Shown here: piece by piece, positions 43,997 through 53,556 of the stretch
Position numbering within the stretch: the first letter of the stretch is position 1
Layout: every line of letters starts with the position of its first letter
Origin: Anaerolineae bacterium
Lineage (GTDB): Bacteria > Chloroflexota > Anaerolineae > 4572-78 > J111
DNA length: 61,727 nucleotides
Direction: 5' to 3'
Assembly (NCBI GenBank): GCA_016931895.1
Contig: JAFGDY010000099.1
Coordinates: 1-61,727 of the forward strand
The notes under the pieces: generated by a model
Database searches by the model: none
What the model was told of the DNA's origin: nothing
What the model saw: only the letters and a program-made list of their open reading frames with translations
Program-made: the position numbers and the translations under genes

Positions 43997-44524
43997 CTAT
44001 TCTTCGCGGTTGCCCAATTTTTCTTGGGCCTTGATTTTTTCTTGTAACATTCTCAGGGCGTAAAAGAGAGCTTCGGGGCGGGGGGGACAACCGGGCACGT
44101 AGACGTCAACGGGCAAAATTTTATCAACACCCTGGATGATGGCATAATTATTAAACGGGCCGCCGCAAGAAGCGCAATCGCCCATGGCAATCACCCACTT
44201 GGGTTCCGACATTTGGTCGTACAGCCGTTTGATGACCGGGACCATTTTATTGGACACCCGGCCGGAAACGATCAACAAATCGGCCTGGCGGGGCGAAGCC
44301 CGGAACACCTCGGAGCCAAAGCGGGCAATATCAAAGCGGGACATTCCGGCGCTGATTTGTTCGATGGCGCAGCAGGCCAAACCAAAAAGCAGCGGCCAGA
44401 TGGAATAAGAGCGGCCCCAGTTGACTAGGTCTTCCAGCCGGGCCACGGCCACGCCCACCGCGCCGGTTTTATCTTGGGCCGGGTCGGTTTTAAGGGGCGG
44501 CGGGGGCGGGAGTTTTACTTCCAT
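43997..44524 (-). CDS. nuoB: NADH-quinone oxidoreductase subunit B
   Basis: 175 residues carrying the terminal [4Fe-4S] cluster N2. Ligands: the tandem Cys in [19 protein letters not shown] and [11 protein letters not shown]. It overlaps nuoA by 10 bases. N-terminal Pro-rich segment ([11 protein letters not shown]) is a variable extension. Confidence 0.97.
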   Translation of the reverse strand: MEVKLPPPPPLKTDPAQDKTGAVGVAVARLEDLVNWGRSYSIWPLLFGLACCAIEQISAGMSRFDIARFGSEVFRASPRQADLLIVSGRVSNKMVPVIKRLYDQMSEPKWVIAMGDCASCGGPFNNYAIIQGVDKILPVDVYVPGCPPRPEALFYALRMLQEKIKAQEKLGNREE

Positions 44525-44871
44525 TCCAAGGCACCCTTTTTCCAGATGTACACGTAGCCAATGATCAACAACGCGGCAAAAATGCCCATCTCAACCAAAC
44601 CAAACCATTTTAAATCCCAAAACAGCACCGCCCAGGGATAAAAGAACAGCACTTCGATGTCGAACAAAATAAAGAGCATGGCGATCATGTAATACTGAAT
44701 GGGCACGCGGCGGCGGGCGCTGCCATAACTCAGCTTGCCCGACTCAATGACATCTAACTTGACCTTATTGGGCCGATGCGGGCCTAAATAGTGGGGCAGA
44801 ATCAAGGCAAAGGCGGCAATAAAGGCAGCCACCAGCACAAAGATTAGAATGGGCAAATAGTCGCCGGGCAT
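44515..44871 (-). CDS. nuoA: NADH-quinone oxidoreductase subunit A
   Basis: 118 residues, three helices, small membrane subunit next to the quinone site. Family marks: [33 protein letters not shown] (in part: [19 protein letters not shown]). AGGAG lies seven bases upstream. It is the first gene of the operon. A possible promoter has TATTAT at 44925-44920 on the minus strand but no clear -35. Confidence 0.97.
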   Translation of the reverse strand: MPGDYLPILIFVLVAAFIAAFALILPHYLGPHRPNKVKLDVIESGKLSYGSARRRVPIQYYMIAMLFILFDIEVLFFYPWAVLFWDLKWFGLVEMGIFAALLIIGYVYIWKKGALEWK

Positions 44872-45006
44872 CTATGGGCTTCTCCTGGCGTGGACGAGGT
44901 AAACCTGACCGGGTGGAAGATAATACGTTAAATTCTATCACATAAAGCAGTAATCACAAAACAAAAAGCGGGGCTTTGGGAATTTCCGTGCCAAATCGTA
45001 TATCGG

Positions 45007-45054
45007 GTAGGGGCGTCCGGCCAGACGCCCCTACGGGTAAGGCCCCGGCCTTAC
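45007..45054. repeat. Twin hairpins in the nuoA / RM intergenic region
   Basis: Two perfect stem-loops in tandem: GTAGGGGCGTC-N6-GACGCCCCTAC (45007-45034) and GTAAGGCC-CC-GGCCTTAC (45037-45054). They sit in the 337-base gap upstream of nuoA. They are repeat-like; a transcriptional role is unproven. Confidence 0.75.
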
Positions 45055-45114
45055 GGAACCCTCGCAGTGACATCTCGCCCCCAAATTGAATCACACCCCA
45101 ATTAAGGCCAATCA

Positions 45115-45144
45115 TTGCCAGCAAGTTAAAAGTTATGCTACAAT
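45115..45144 (+). promoter_or_regulatory. Promoter of the restriction-modification gene
   Basis: TTGCCA (45115-45120), 18-base spacer, extended -10 TGCTACAAT (TACAAT at 45139-45144). It is followed at 45162-45188 by a hairpin (CAGTCA / TGACTG) related to the one at 2025-2057. Confidence 0.6.
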
Positions 45145-45208
45145 AGACTCTACCGGAAATAGGTCAGTCATTTTCAGTGACTGTCACCCTAAATCCAAGC
45201 GAGCAGCC

Positions 45209-48200
45209 ATGCCAGACAATCTTAAAGAATATCTCAAAAGCATTGAGAAATTATACCAAACCGCCCAGGCCACCGAACACAGTTACCGGGCCGCCCTGCA
45301 AACCCTGTTACAAAATCAGCAACCCGGTTTAACCGTGATTAACGAGCCAAAACGGGTTGAGTGTGGCGCGCCCGATTTAACCATTCTCAGAGATGATTTT
45401 ACCATCGGTTATCTTGAGGCCAAAGACATTGGCCGGTCACTGGATGAAGCCGACAAAACCGAGCAACTCAAACGCTATAAAAGCTCACTGGATAACCTGA
45501 TTTTAACCGACTATCTTGAGTTTAGATGGTATCTCAAAGGTGAACTGCATTACACGGCCAAATTGGGCGCGGCCACGGGTCAGAAAATAAAAAGAGCCGC
45601 CGACCTGACCGACGCGGAAAACCTGCTCACTCAATTTTTGGCCCAGAGCTTGGTCAAGCTCACCTCTTCCCAAGAAGTGGCTCAACGGATGGCGAAACTT
45701 ACCCACCTGATTCGCACCATTGTTATCCAAACCATTGAACAAAATCACGCCTCTAACCTGTTGAAAGATTTGCGCCGGGCATTGGCTCAAACCCTGCTCC
45801 CCGGCCTGGACGAGCCGGGCCGCGTGGCCGAGTTTGCCGACATTTACGCCCAAACCATTGCCTATGGCCTTTTTGCCGCCCGATGTAACCACCAGGGCCA
45901 TACCCCCTTTACCCGCGCTACCGCCGCCGCCGAAATTCCCAAAACCAACCCCTTTTTGCGCCGCCTCTTTACCGAGATCTCCGGCCCGGACTTGGCCGAC
46001 GAACCCTATATCGGTTTTGTCAAAGATTTGGTACAATTGCTGGCTAATGCCGATATGGAGGCCATTCTCACCGATTTTGGCCGGCGCACCCGGCAAGAAG
46101 ACCCTATTGTTCACTTTTACGAAACTTTTTTAGCCACCTATGACCCCCGCTTAAGAGAATTGCGCGGGGTATACTACACCCCCGCGCCGGTTGTCTCTTA
46201 CCTTGTCCGGTCGGTTGACCACCTGCTTAAAACCCGCTTTAACCTGCCCGATGGCCTGGCCGATATTACCACCTTTACCCACAACCACCAGCAATTGCCC
46301 AAAATGTTATTGCTTGACCCCGCCGCCGGAACAGGCACTTTTTTGTATGGGGTCATTGACCATATCCGCAACCGATTCAGACAACAAGGCAACGTGGGCA
46401 TGTGGAGCAGTTACGTTAAAGACCACCTGCTCAACAAACTCTATGGCTTTGAACTGTTGATGGTCCCCTACGCCGTAGCCCATTTTAAGCTGGCCATGCA
46501 ATTGGCCGGGCAGGATTTGGACGAAGCGGAACGGGCCAACTGGGCTTATGATTTTGGCAGTGAGGAACGCCTAAAGATTTTCCTGACCAACACCCTGGAA
46601 GAAATAGAGCAAGAAACCCAAACCCTGTTTGGCCTGTTGCGCATTATTACCGAAGAAGCCAAAGCCGCCGCCGCAGTCAAGCGCGATTTACCTATTTTGG
46701 TGGTAATGGGCAACCCGCCCTACTCCGGCCATTCCGCCAACCGCAGTTGGACGGTTGACGCCACCGGCAAACGAACCCCCACTTTTATTGGCGAATTGAT
46801 CCAGGACTATTACCGGGTTGACGGCCAGCCGTTGGGCGAGCGCAACCCCAAGTGGTTACAGGACGATTACGTTAAATTTATCCGGTGGGGGCAGTGGCGC
46901 ATCGAGCAGACCGGGGCCGGCATTTTGGCCTTTATCACCAATCACGGTTATCTGGACAACCCCACTTTTAGAGGCATGCGTCAAAATCTGATGCATACCT
47001 TTACCGACATTTACCTGCTAAACCTGCATGGCAATGCCAAAAAGAAAGAAACCGCGCCCGATGGCGGCAAGGATGAAAATGTCTTTGACATCCAGCAAGG
47101 CGTAGCCATTGGCCTGTTTATTAAAGAGCCGGGCAAAACCGGCCCGGCCAACGTGTACCACGCCGATTTATGGGGAGAACGTGCTACCAAGTATGAATCG
47201 TTGGCCGGTCAAGATATAGCCTCAACTGAATGGATTGAATTTGAACCAAAGAAACCTTTTTATTTATTTGCGCCTCAAAATGTTAATTTGTTTGGCGAGT
47301 ATCAACAAGGGTGGGGTATAACGGAAATCTTTGTAAACAATAATATGGGGATTACAACGGGCCGGGATGCTTTTGTTACTGATTACTCATCAGAAGAACT
47401 AAAAAACAGGCTTTCAACTTTGAAGGGGCCAGCAACCGACCAAGAAATACGTGAAACCTATAATCTTCACGACTCCTCATCTTTTTCGCTTAAAGAGGCT
47501 CGACTATGGTCAAAAAATGTAGATGCAAAGGATTGTATTATCCCCTTTGGTTATCGTTGTTTTGACCAAAGATACATCATTTATTCTTCTGCTTTATTAG
47601 CCCGTTCCCGTGAAGATATTTCTCAGCACTTCATCAAAAAAGAAAATTTAGCGCTTATTACTTTTAGAGCAATTAGGGAGTTGCCCTGGTTACATATTTT
47701 TGTATCAGATCAAATTGTCGCTAAAGAATTTATCAGCAGTTTGGACAATTGCTTTATTTTCCCCCTCTATCTCTATCCCCCACCCCGCCACCAAGAGAAG
47801 CAAACCAAAGGCGGCAAAGTGGTTTTGATGTCATTATTTGAGTCTGAAGCCGGATATACCGCCCGTCGGCCCAACCTAAACCCTAAATTTGTGCAAGATG
47901 TTGAGCAGCGGTTGGGCCTGGCCTTTACCCCGGAAGGGCAAGGGGATTTACAAACAAACTTTGGCCCGGAAGATATTTTTGATTACATTTACGCCGTGTT
48001 TCACAGCCCCACTTACCGCAGCCGTTACGCCGAATTTTTGAAAATAGATTTTCCCCGCGTCCCCCTCACCCAAAACCGGGAGTTATTCGCCGCCCTGGTC
48101 AAGTTGGGGCAGGAGTTGGTCAAGCTACACCTGCTGGAGCAAGTCCCCCCCTGGCCGGTCAGTTATCCCGTAAAAGGGGATGATACCATCGCCAGAGCAT

Positions 48201-48454
48201 ACCCCAAGTATAACGAGGCCGCCCAACGGGTTTACCTCAACAAAACCCAATATTTTGAGGGTATCGCCCCGGACGTGTGGGATTTTCACATTGGCGGGTA
48301 TCAAGTGTTAGAAAAATGGCTCAAAGACCGGCAAGGACGCAAACTGTCTTATCAGGATTTGAGTCACTATCAAAAAGTTGTGGCCGCCCTCAAACAAACC
48401 ATAGCCCTAATGGTGGAAATAGACAACACCATCCCCGCCTGGCCAATTCAATAG
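45209..48454 (+). CDS. Single-chain type IIG/ISP-like restriction-modification enzyme
   Basis: 1,081 residues from the ATG of MPDNLKEYLK. N-terminal PD-(D/E)xK nuclease: D56 in GAPDLTI and E70-A-K72 in GYLEAKDIG. A helical connector (about 170-320) leads to an N6-adenine methylase with SAM motif LLDPAAGTGTF and catalytic VMGNPPYSGH. The C-terminal target recognition region is roughly residues 670-860 and is followed by a conserved tail (FGPEDIFDYIYAVFHSPTYR, DIFDYI part; ending IDNTIPAW). It cuts unmethylated DNA and protects its own by adenine methylation. No separate specificity or helicase gene is present. The recognition site is unknown. Confidence 0.88.
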   Translation: MPDNLKEYLKSIEKLYQTAQATEHSYRAALQTLLQNQQPGLTVINEPKRVECGAPDLTILRDDFTIGYLEAKDIGRSLDEADKTEQLKRYKSSLDNLILTDYLEFRWYLKGELHYTAKLGAATGQKIKRAADLTDAENLLTQFLAQSLVKLTSSQEVAQRMAKLTHLIRTIVIQTIEQNHASNLLKDLRRALAQTLLPGLDEPGRVAEFADIYAQTIAYGLFAARCNHQGHTPFTRATAAAEIPKTNPFLRRLFTEISGPDLADEPYIGFVKDLVQLLANADMEAILTDFGRRTRQEDPIVHFYETFLATYDPRLRELRGVYYTPAPVVSYLVRSVDHLLKTRFNLPDGLADITTFTHNHQQLPKMLLLDPAAGTGTFLYGVIDHIRNRFRQQGNVGMWSSYVKDHLLNKLYGFELLMVPYAVAHFKLAMQLAGQDLDEAERANWAYDFGSEERLKIFLTNTLEEIEQETQTLFGLLRIITEEAKAAAAVKRDLPILVVMGNPPYSGHSANRSWTVDATGKRTPTFIGELIQDYYRVDGQPLGERNPKWLQDDYVKFIRWGQWRIEQTGAGILAFITNHGYLDNPTFRGMRQNLMHTFTDIYLLNLHGNAKKKETAPDGGKDENVFDIQQGVAIGLFIKEPGKTGPANVYHADLWGERATKYESLAGQDIASTEWIEFEPKKPFYLFAPQNVNLFGEYQQGWGITEIFVNNNMGITTGRDAFVTDYSSEELKNRLSTLKGPATDQEIRETYNLHDSSSFSLKEARLWSKNVDAKDCIIPFGYRCFDQRYIIYSSALLARSREDISQHFIKKENLALITFRAIRELPWLHIFVSDQIVAKEFISSLDNCFIFPLYLYPPPRHQEKQTKGGKVVLMSLFESEAGYTARRPNLNPKFVQDVEQRLGLAFTPEGQGDLQTNFGPEDIFDYIYAVFHSPTYRSRYAEFLKIDFPRVPLTQNRELFAALVKLGQELVKLHLLEQVPPWPVSYPVKGDDTIARAYPKYNEAAQRVYLNKTQYFEGIAPDVWDFHIGGYQVLEKWLKDRQGRKLSYQDLSHYQKVVAALKQTIALMVEIDNTIPAWPIQ

Positions 48455-48464
48455 TGGTTACCGC

Positions 48465-49982
48465 ATGGTGAATTACCTGAACCGACTTTGTTATTCATTT
48501 GCCCTGCCGGGCTTGCTGTTTGCCGCCTGCCTGCTCCCGGCCTGCGCTCTCAGCCCTTCCTCCGCGCTGGTTGACCTGGGCCTCATCACGCCCACCCCCA
48601 CCCCCGACCCCTTCTTGCACTACCGCGCGGCCCTCCAGCCGGGGGCGCAAGGCGATATTGAAACTGCCGGGCCGCTGCCGCGTTATCACGTTAGCGCCCA
48701 ATTGAACCCGGACGGTACGGCGCTGCACGGCGTGGCCCGGCTGGACCTGTCCCCGCCCGGGCCGGAGCTGGTTTTCCGGCTCTATCCCAACCTGGCCAAC
48801 TACGGCGGCAAAATGCGCGTCACCGCAGCCCAGGTCAACGACACGCCGGTTAAAACGATGTCCCTGGCCAACGATACCGCCCTTCGTTTGGCCATACCGC
48901 CCTCGGCCGGCAATACCCGGCCAACTTTGGTCACGGTCAAGCTGGCCTTTGAAACAGAGCTGAACAGCCAACCCCATCTTGATTCATCAGATTACACCCT
49001 TTTTGGCTGGGATGGCCCGGTCCTCAGCCTGCCCGGTTTTTATCCTACCCTGGCCGTGCCGCAGGGCCAAGAATGGGCGCTCGATCAGCCTCCCGCTCAC
49101 GGCGACGTGCTGTTCAACGAGGCGGCCCTCTACCAGGTTGATCTAACCCTGCCCCGCGAGTTGGTAGTGGCCGCCGGCGGCGTCACTTTGAACCTGATTG
49201 ATCATCCCGGCGAAAATACGCGCACCTGGCAAATTGCCGGCGGGCCGCTGCGCGACCTCACCCTTATTGCCGGGCCGTTTCAGGCCATCAGCGAAGAGGC
49301 CGCGGGCGCTACGGTCACTTCGTATTATTTGCCCGGCCATGCCGCCGCCGGGCAGGCTGTTTTGGCCCACGCCGCCGCCTCGTTGCGGCTTTACAGCGAT
49401 ACCTACGGCCCCTATCCCTACACCGAACTGGACGTGGTAGAAGCGCCGCTGAACGTGCGCGGCATGGAATACAGCGGCCTGATTTTAATTGGCGAAGATT
49501 TGTACCAGGAACAACGCGAATACCTAACCTTTCTGGTGGCGCACGAAGTAGGCCATCAATGGTGGTACGCCGTGGTGGGCAACAATCCCTACCGCCATCC
49601 CTGGCTGGACGAGGGCCTGACCGAGTACGGCGCCTTTGACTATTACCGGGGCGTTTTTGGCCAGGCCGAAGCCGAACAACTGCTGACCGGCCGCTGGCAA
49701 ATCCCCTTTGCCGTTGCCGCCGGCGGCGGCGTAGACGGCGCCGTGGACCGGCCGGCCGGCGATTTTGACCCAACGAGTTATGAATTACTTGTCTATGCGA
49801 AAGCTGCCCTATTTTTTAATGCCCTGCGCGAGCAACTGGGCGAGGAGACGTACCGGCAAGTGCTGCAAACCTACTACGCCGAAAATCGTTATCGCCTGGC
49901 CACTCCCCAAATCTTCCTGGCCACAGCAGAGCGCGTCTCGGGGCAAAATTTGAATCCGCTGGCCGAAGAATGGCTCAAATAG
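48465..49982 (+). CDS. M1 family metallopeptidase lipoprotein (copy 1)
   Basis: 505 residues. N-terminal hydrophobic stretch with a possible lipobox (LLPAC), then a Pro/Thr linker (TPTPTPDPF). Gluzincin core: HEVGH (H360, H364) and the downstream Glu in PWLDEGLTEY, with EAPLNVRGMEYSGLI as the GAMEN-like exopeptidase loop. It likely removes N-terminal residues from external peptides. It starts 11 bases after the RM gene, without a clear ribosome site. It is about 40-50 percent similar by eye to the next gene. Confidence 0.86.
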   Translation: MVNYLNRLCYSFALPGLLFAACLLPACALSPSSALVDLGLITPTPTPDPFLHYRAALQPGAQGDIETAGPLPRYHVSAQLNPDGTALHGVARLDLSPPGPELVFRLYPNLANYGGKMRVTAAQVNDTPVKTMSLANDTALRLAIPPSAGNTRPTLVTVKLAFETELNSQPHLDSSDYTLFGWDGPVLSLPGFYPTLAVPQGQEWALDQPPAHGDVLFNEAALYQVDLTLPRELVVAAGGVTLNLIDHPGENTRTWQIAGGPLRDLTLIAGPFQAISEEAAGATVTSYYLPGHAAAGQAVLAHAAASLRLYSDTYGPYPYTELDVVEAPLNVRGMEYSGLILIGEDLYQEQREYLTFLVAHEVGHQWWYAVVGNNPYRHPWLDEGLTEYGAFDYYRGVFGQAEAEQLLTGRWQIPFAVAAGGGVDGAVDRPAGDFDPTSYELLVYAKAALFFNALREQLGEETYRQVLQTYYAENRYRLATPQIFLATAERVSGQNLNPLAEEWLK

Positions 49983-50045
49983 CCAATTAGTCCCATTTAG
50001 GCCAAAATTCTCCTTTTAACATTTTGATAATTGGCCTATAATAAG

Positions 50046-50110
50046 GACGACGAACGACCAACGACGAAGGACGAACGACGAAATTGGTCATTGGTCGTTG
50101 GTCGTTCGTC
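50046..50110. repeat. Inverted heptamer-repeat array 4
   Basis: GACGAAC, GACCAAC, GACGAAG, GACGAAC, GACGAAATT core, then ATTGGTC, GTTGGTC, GTTCGTC. It is located between the two M1 genes; a perfect-register inverted array. Confidence 0.85.
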
Positions 50111-50144
50111 GCTTTTGCCAAAATACGCTTAGAGAGCCATTACC

Positions 50145-51824
50145 ATGCCTCACAAGTTAACTAAACGCATCCTTTTAATTTGTCTGTTCCTACTTTTTAT
50201 CCTGGCCTGCAACCCGGCAAATACTACTCCTGTTTCCCCTGACCCGCCTGCCGCCGCCGTCTCACCAACGCCATCACCCCCGCCGACGTCCTCCCCTGCG
50301 CCAACGCCTATCCCTTCTCCTGCACCCACCACTGCCGCCCCCATCGTTCCGGCCGATATCATCCCCCCGCCAAAATTCAATTTTGACGACCTGGCTCCCT
50401 ACCGGCAGGCTATGCGGCCCAACTTTGCCGCCGATGTAGAGACTGTGGCCAGGGCCGGGGCCACCCGGTATTACCTTGAGGTCAGCCTGGACCCGGCCGG
50501 TTTTGCCGATGAAACCGGCCTCACCTTGAACGGGGTCGCCCAAATCTACTATACCAACACCGAAAACAAAACCCTTTCCGAAATCTATTTCCGGCTATAC
50601 CCTAACCTGCCGGCCTATGGCGGCCAGATGGCGGTAGACGCCATTGCCGTGAACGGGCAAAGCGTGACCCCGACCCTGAAAGCCGAAAATTCCGCCCTGG
50701 TTGTTCCTTTGGCCCAACCGCTGCCCCCCGGCGAAACCATCACCATTAACCTGACCTACCAGGCTATGGTCCCCACCCAGCCCATGTTTGGCTACAACAT
50801 TTTTATCTACAACGAGCACACTGTGACCCTGGCCGGTTTTTATCCGGCGCTGGCCGTATACGACGAAACAGGTTGGGACGTGGCCGTCCCTCCCCCTTAC
50901 GGCGACGCCACTTACCTGGATGTCTCCCTTTATCAAGTAAAATTGAACGTGCCCCAAGAGATGGTGGTGGCCGCCTCCGGCAGCCTGCTCAACGCCCAAA
51001 ACAACCCCGATGGGAGCAAAACCCTTACCCTGGTTTCCGGCCCAATGCGCGATTTTTACATTGCCATGCGCGATGATTATGAAATTGTTAGCAAAACGGT
51101 TGACGGGATCACGGTCAACAGCTACTACCCGCCCCAGTTGGAAAACGGCGGCCAGTCGGCCCTGCGTTACGCCGCCAACTCCCTGCGGGTATTCAACGAG
51201 CGTTTTGGCCCCTACCCTTACGCCGAGTTTGACATTGTGGCCACGCCCACCACCGCCGGGGGGGTAGAATATCCCGGGATTGTGGTGATCAACCAGCAGC
51301 TTTACGAATTTGAAGGCCCGTTTTTCCGGCAGGCCGTTTCGCACGAGGTAGCGCATCAATGGTGGTATGGGTTGGTGGGCAATGATCAAATTGAAGAACC
51401 CTGGCTCGACGAGGCGCTCACCAATTACAGCACGGTTTTTTACTGGCAAGAAGTTGAGGGCGAAAAAATGGCCGAGCGCGTCATCGAAGGCTATTTTCTG
51501 ACCCCCTACGAAACAGCCGTAGAGATGGGCGAAGACAGAGCAGTGCTTGGCCCGGTTGGCGACTTTTCGGAAAGGGATTACGGCATTTTTGTGTACGGCA
51601 AAGGCCCGCTCTTTTTTCATGCCTTGCGCCGGGAAGTTGGCGACGACGTTTATCTCAAGATTATGCAAACTTATTGTACTAACTATAAATACAAAATTGC
51701 CCAGGCCAACGATCTGCTGGCCACCATTGAACAAGTTTCCGGCCAAAACATAGATTCTCTTTTTGAAACATGGCTGCAAAAAAGCAAAAACCAGCCCAAT
51801 CGGTCTGCTACGGCCAATAGGTGA
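50145..51824 (+). CDS. M1 family metallopeptidase lipoprotein (copy 2)
   Basis: 559 residues with a clear lipobox (LLFILAC), a long Pro/Ser/Thr linker (PSPPPTSSPAPTPIPSP) and an N-terminal M1 beta domain (YLEVSLDPAGFADETGLTLNG, in part). Zinc site HEVAH (H400, H404) and PWLDEALTNY; exopeptidase loop TTAGGVEYPGIVV. The metal set is complete. It is a tandem paralogue of the previous gene and is probably also an external peptide-trimming enzyme. Confidence 0.88.
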   Translation: MPHKLTKRILLICLFLLFILACNPANTTPVSPDPPAAAVSPTPSPPPTSSPAPTPIPSPAPTTAAPIVPADIIPPPKFNFDDLAPYRQAMRPNFAADVETVARAGATRYYLEVSLDPAGFADETGLTLNGVAQIYYTNTENKTLSEIYFRLYPNLPAYGGQMAVDAIAVNGQSVTPTLKAENSALVVPLAQPLPPGETITINLTYQAMVPTQPMFGYNIFIYNEHTVTLAGFYPALAVYDETGWDVAVPPPYGDATYLDVSLYQVKLNVPQEMVVAASGSLLNAQNNPDGSKTLTLVSGPMRDFYIAMRDDYEIVSKTVDGITVNSYYPPQLENGGQSALRYAANSLRVFNERFGPYPYAEFDIVATPTTAGGVEYPGIVVINQQLYEFEGPFFRQAVSHEVAHQWWYGLVGNDQIEEPWLDEALTNYSTVFYWQEVEGEKMAERVIEGYFLTPYETAVEMGEDRAVLGPVGDFSERDYGIFVYGKGPLFFHALRREVGDDVYLKIMQTYCTNYKYKIAQANDLLATIEQVSGQNIDSLFETWLQKSKNQPNRSATANR

Positions 51825-51873
51825 CTATGCGTAAGCAGGATGAGGCCGACACTTTTGTGGAGCGACAATCTGA

Positions 51874-51957
51874 ATGTCATTTCGAGGCCATAGGCCGAAA
51901 AATCTCCTTCTAAAGGTACGATTTTAAGAAGATTTCTCCCTTCGGTCGAAATGACAT
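51874..51957. repeat. 84-bp palindromic element, full copy A
   Basis: Terminal inverted arms ATGTCATTTCGA and TCGAAATGACAT, with an inner pairing GATTTCTCCC / GGCCGAAAAATC-type. It has the same 84-base length and about 90 percent identity to copy B at 61642-61725 (8 differences counted). It contains no gene. Confidence 0.85.
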
Positions 51958-52018
51958 AATATTACGCCTGCGCTCCAAAAATAGTACTTTAAGCTACTAT
52001 TTTCCCCCCCCAGGACAT

Positions 52019-52057
52019 GATATAATAAACAAGTCCAATATCTTATTCCTCAAGGAG
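52019..52057 (+). promoter_or_regulatory. Promoter and ribosome site of the CpaF-like gene
   Basis: Extended -10 TGATATAAT (TATAAT at 52021-52026) with no good -35, then AAGGAG (52052-52057) nine bases before the ATG at 52067. Confidence 0.55.
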
Positions 52058-52066
52058 TGACTCTCA

Positions 52067-53506
52067 ATGCCAGCACCGAGCCTGAAACGGATAGGTGAAA
52101 CTCCCAGCCCAGAAAAAACTGCCGCCCCCGGCCCCACTCCAACCCCGGCTGGCGCACCCAAAATAGGCTTGCCCCTTGAACCCGACGATCCCACCGCCCC
52201 GCCCCAACGAGGCTCTATCAGCCGCCAGCGGGCCGAACAACTGCGGCTGCAACTGTGGCTGGCCGACAAGCTGCGCCAATCCATTGCCCCGGAACAACCC
52301 CTTGACGTGCCCCTGGAACGCACGCCCGAACGAGAGCAATTGGTGCAGCAGCGTTACCAACAGGCCAAACAAAGGGCCAATATCACCATCCCGCCCGGCG
52401 TTTCCGAACAGACGTTTTTCAACAATATCCTTGACGAAATTTTTGGCTTTGGCCCGCTTGAGGTTCTCTTTAGAGAAGACAGCATTTCAGAAGTTATGGT
52501 CAACGGCCCTTACATCATCTACATTGAACAAAAAGGCAAAATCAGCGAGTCTGGCCTTAAATTTTTAGACGACGACCACGTAGAACGCATCATCAAACGC
52601 ATTGTCAAACCGCTGGGCCGGGTGGTTGACGAGAACTTTCCCCTGGTTGACGCCCGCCTGCCCGACGGGTCGCGGGTAAACGCCGTCATTCGGCCCTGCG
52701 CCATTGACGGCCCCAGCATTACCGTGCGTAAATTCTCTAAAGAAAGATTGACCATTGAAAACCTGATCAACTTTGGCTCCATCACGCCCGACATGGCCGA
52801 ATTTCTCCGCGCCTGTGTGGTTTCCCGGCTCAATATTGTGGTTTCCGGCGGCACCGGCTCCGGCAAAACCACTTTGCTGAACATCCTCTCCAGCTTTATT
52901 CCCGAAGATGAGCGGATTGTTACCATTGAAGATGCGGCGGAATTACAATTACAACAGCGGCACGTGGTCCGCCTGGAAACCAAAAAATCCACCCCGGTCA
53001 ACCCCAATGAGATTTCCATCAGAGACCTGGTGGTCAACTCGCTGCGCATGCGGCCGGAACGGGTGGTCATTGGCGAGTGCCGCAGCGGCGAGGCTTTGGA
53101 CATGCTCCAGGCCATGAACACCGGCCACGACGGCAGCCTGACCACCATTCACGCCAACTCGCCCCGCGATTGCATTTCTCGCCTGGAGACCCTGGTGCTG
53201 ATGGCCGGGGTTGATTTGCCGCTCCAAGTGGTGCGCCGGCAAATTGCTTCCGCCGTCCACCTGATTGTGCAAGCCAGCCGCCTGCGCGACGGCTCCCGCA
53301 AAGTGGTTTACATTACCGAAATCCAGGGCATTGAGGGCGATACGGTGGTGCTGCAAGATATTTTCAAATTCATTGAACAGGGCGAACAAGAGGGCAAAGT
53401 GGTCGGCGAGATGGAAGCCGGCGGGCTGCGCCCCAAGTGCGAGCCAAAATTAAAGCAGCACGGTTTTAATTTGCCGGCCTCAATGTTTATGAAAGGCGGC
53501 GCTTGA
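52067..53506 (+). CDS. CpaF/TadA-type secretion ATPase (orphan)
   Basis: 479 residues. A Pro-rich N-terminus is followed by the helical CpaF N-domain (EILFRED-like segment FGPLEVLFREDSISEVMVNGP, in part) and the ATPase: Walker A SGGTGSGKTT near residue 261, the Asp box VTIEDAAELQL, Walker B and His box RPERVVIGECRSGE and SLTTIHANSP. It normally powers Tad pilus assembly or type II/IV secretion with TadB/TadC. None of those lies beside it here; a sensor kinase follows. Function without partners nearby is uncertain; they may be elsewhere in the genome. Confidence 0.9.
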   Translation: MPAPSLKRIGETPSPEKTAAPGPTPTPAGAPKIGLPLEPDDPTAPPQRGSISRQRAEQLRLQLWLADKLRQSIAPEQPLDVPLERTPEREQLVQQRYQQAKQRANITIPPGVSEQTFFNNILDEIFGFGPLEVLFREDSISEVMVNGPYIIYIEQKGKISESGLKFLDDDHVERIIKRIVKPLGRVVDENFPLVDARLPDGSRVNAVIRPCAIDGPSITVRKFSKERLTIENLINFGSITPDMAEFLRACVVSRLNIVVSGGTGSGKTTLLNILSSFIPEDERIVTIEDAAELQLQQRHVVRLETKKSTPVNPNEISIRDLVVNSLRMRPERVVIGECRSGEALDMLQAMNTGHDGSLTTIHANSPRDCISRLETLVLMAGVDLPLQVVRRQIASAVHLIVQASRLRDGSRKVVYITEIQGIEGDTVVLQDIFKFIEQGEQEGKVVGEMEAGGLRPKCEPKLKQHGFNLPASMFMKGGA

Positions 53507-53556
53507 CGACTGCTGAGAGCTAAGTTGCGGCGCTGCCGCATGCTCTGGACAAAACC

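Noticed and set aside
50595-51779. Minus-strand frame of 394 codons over the second M1 gene
   Set aside because: Antisense to a gene with complete lipobox and HExxH site; composition is that of a shadow frame.
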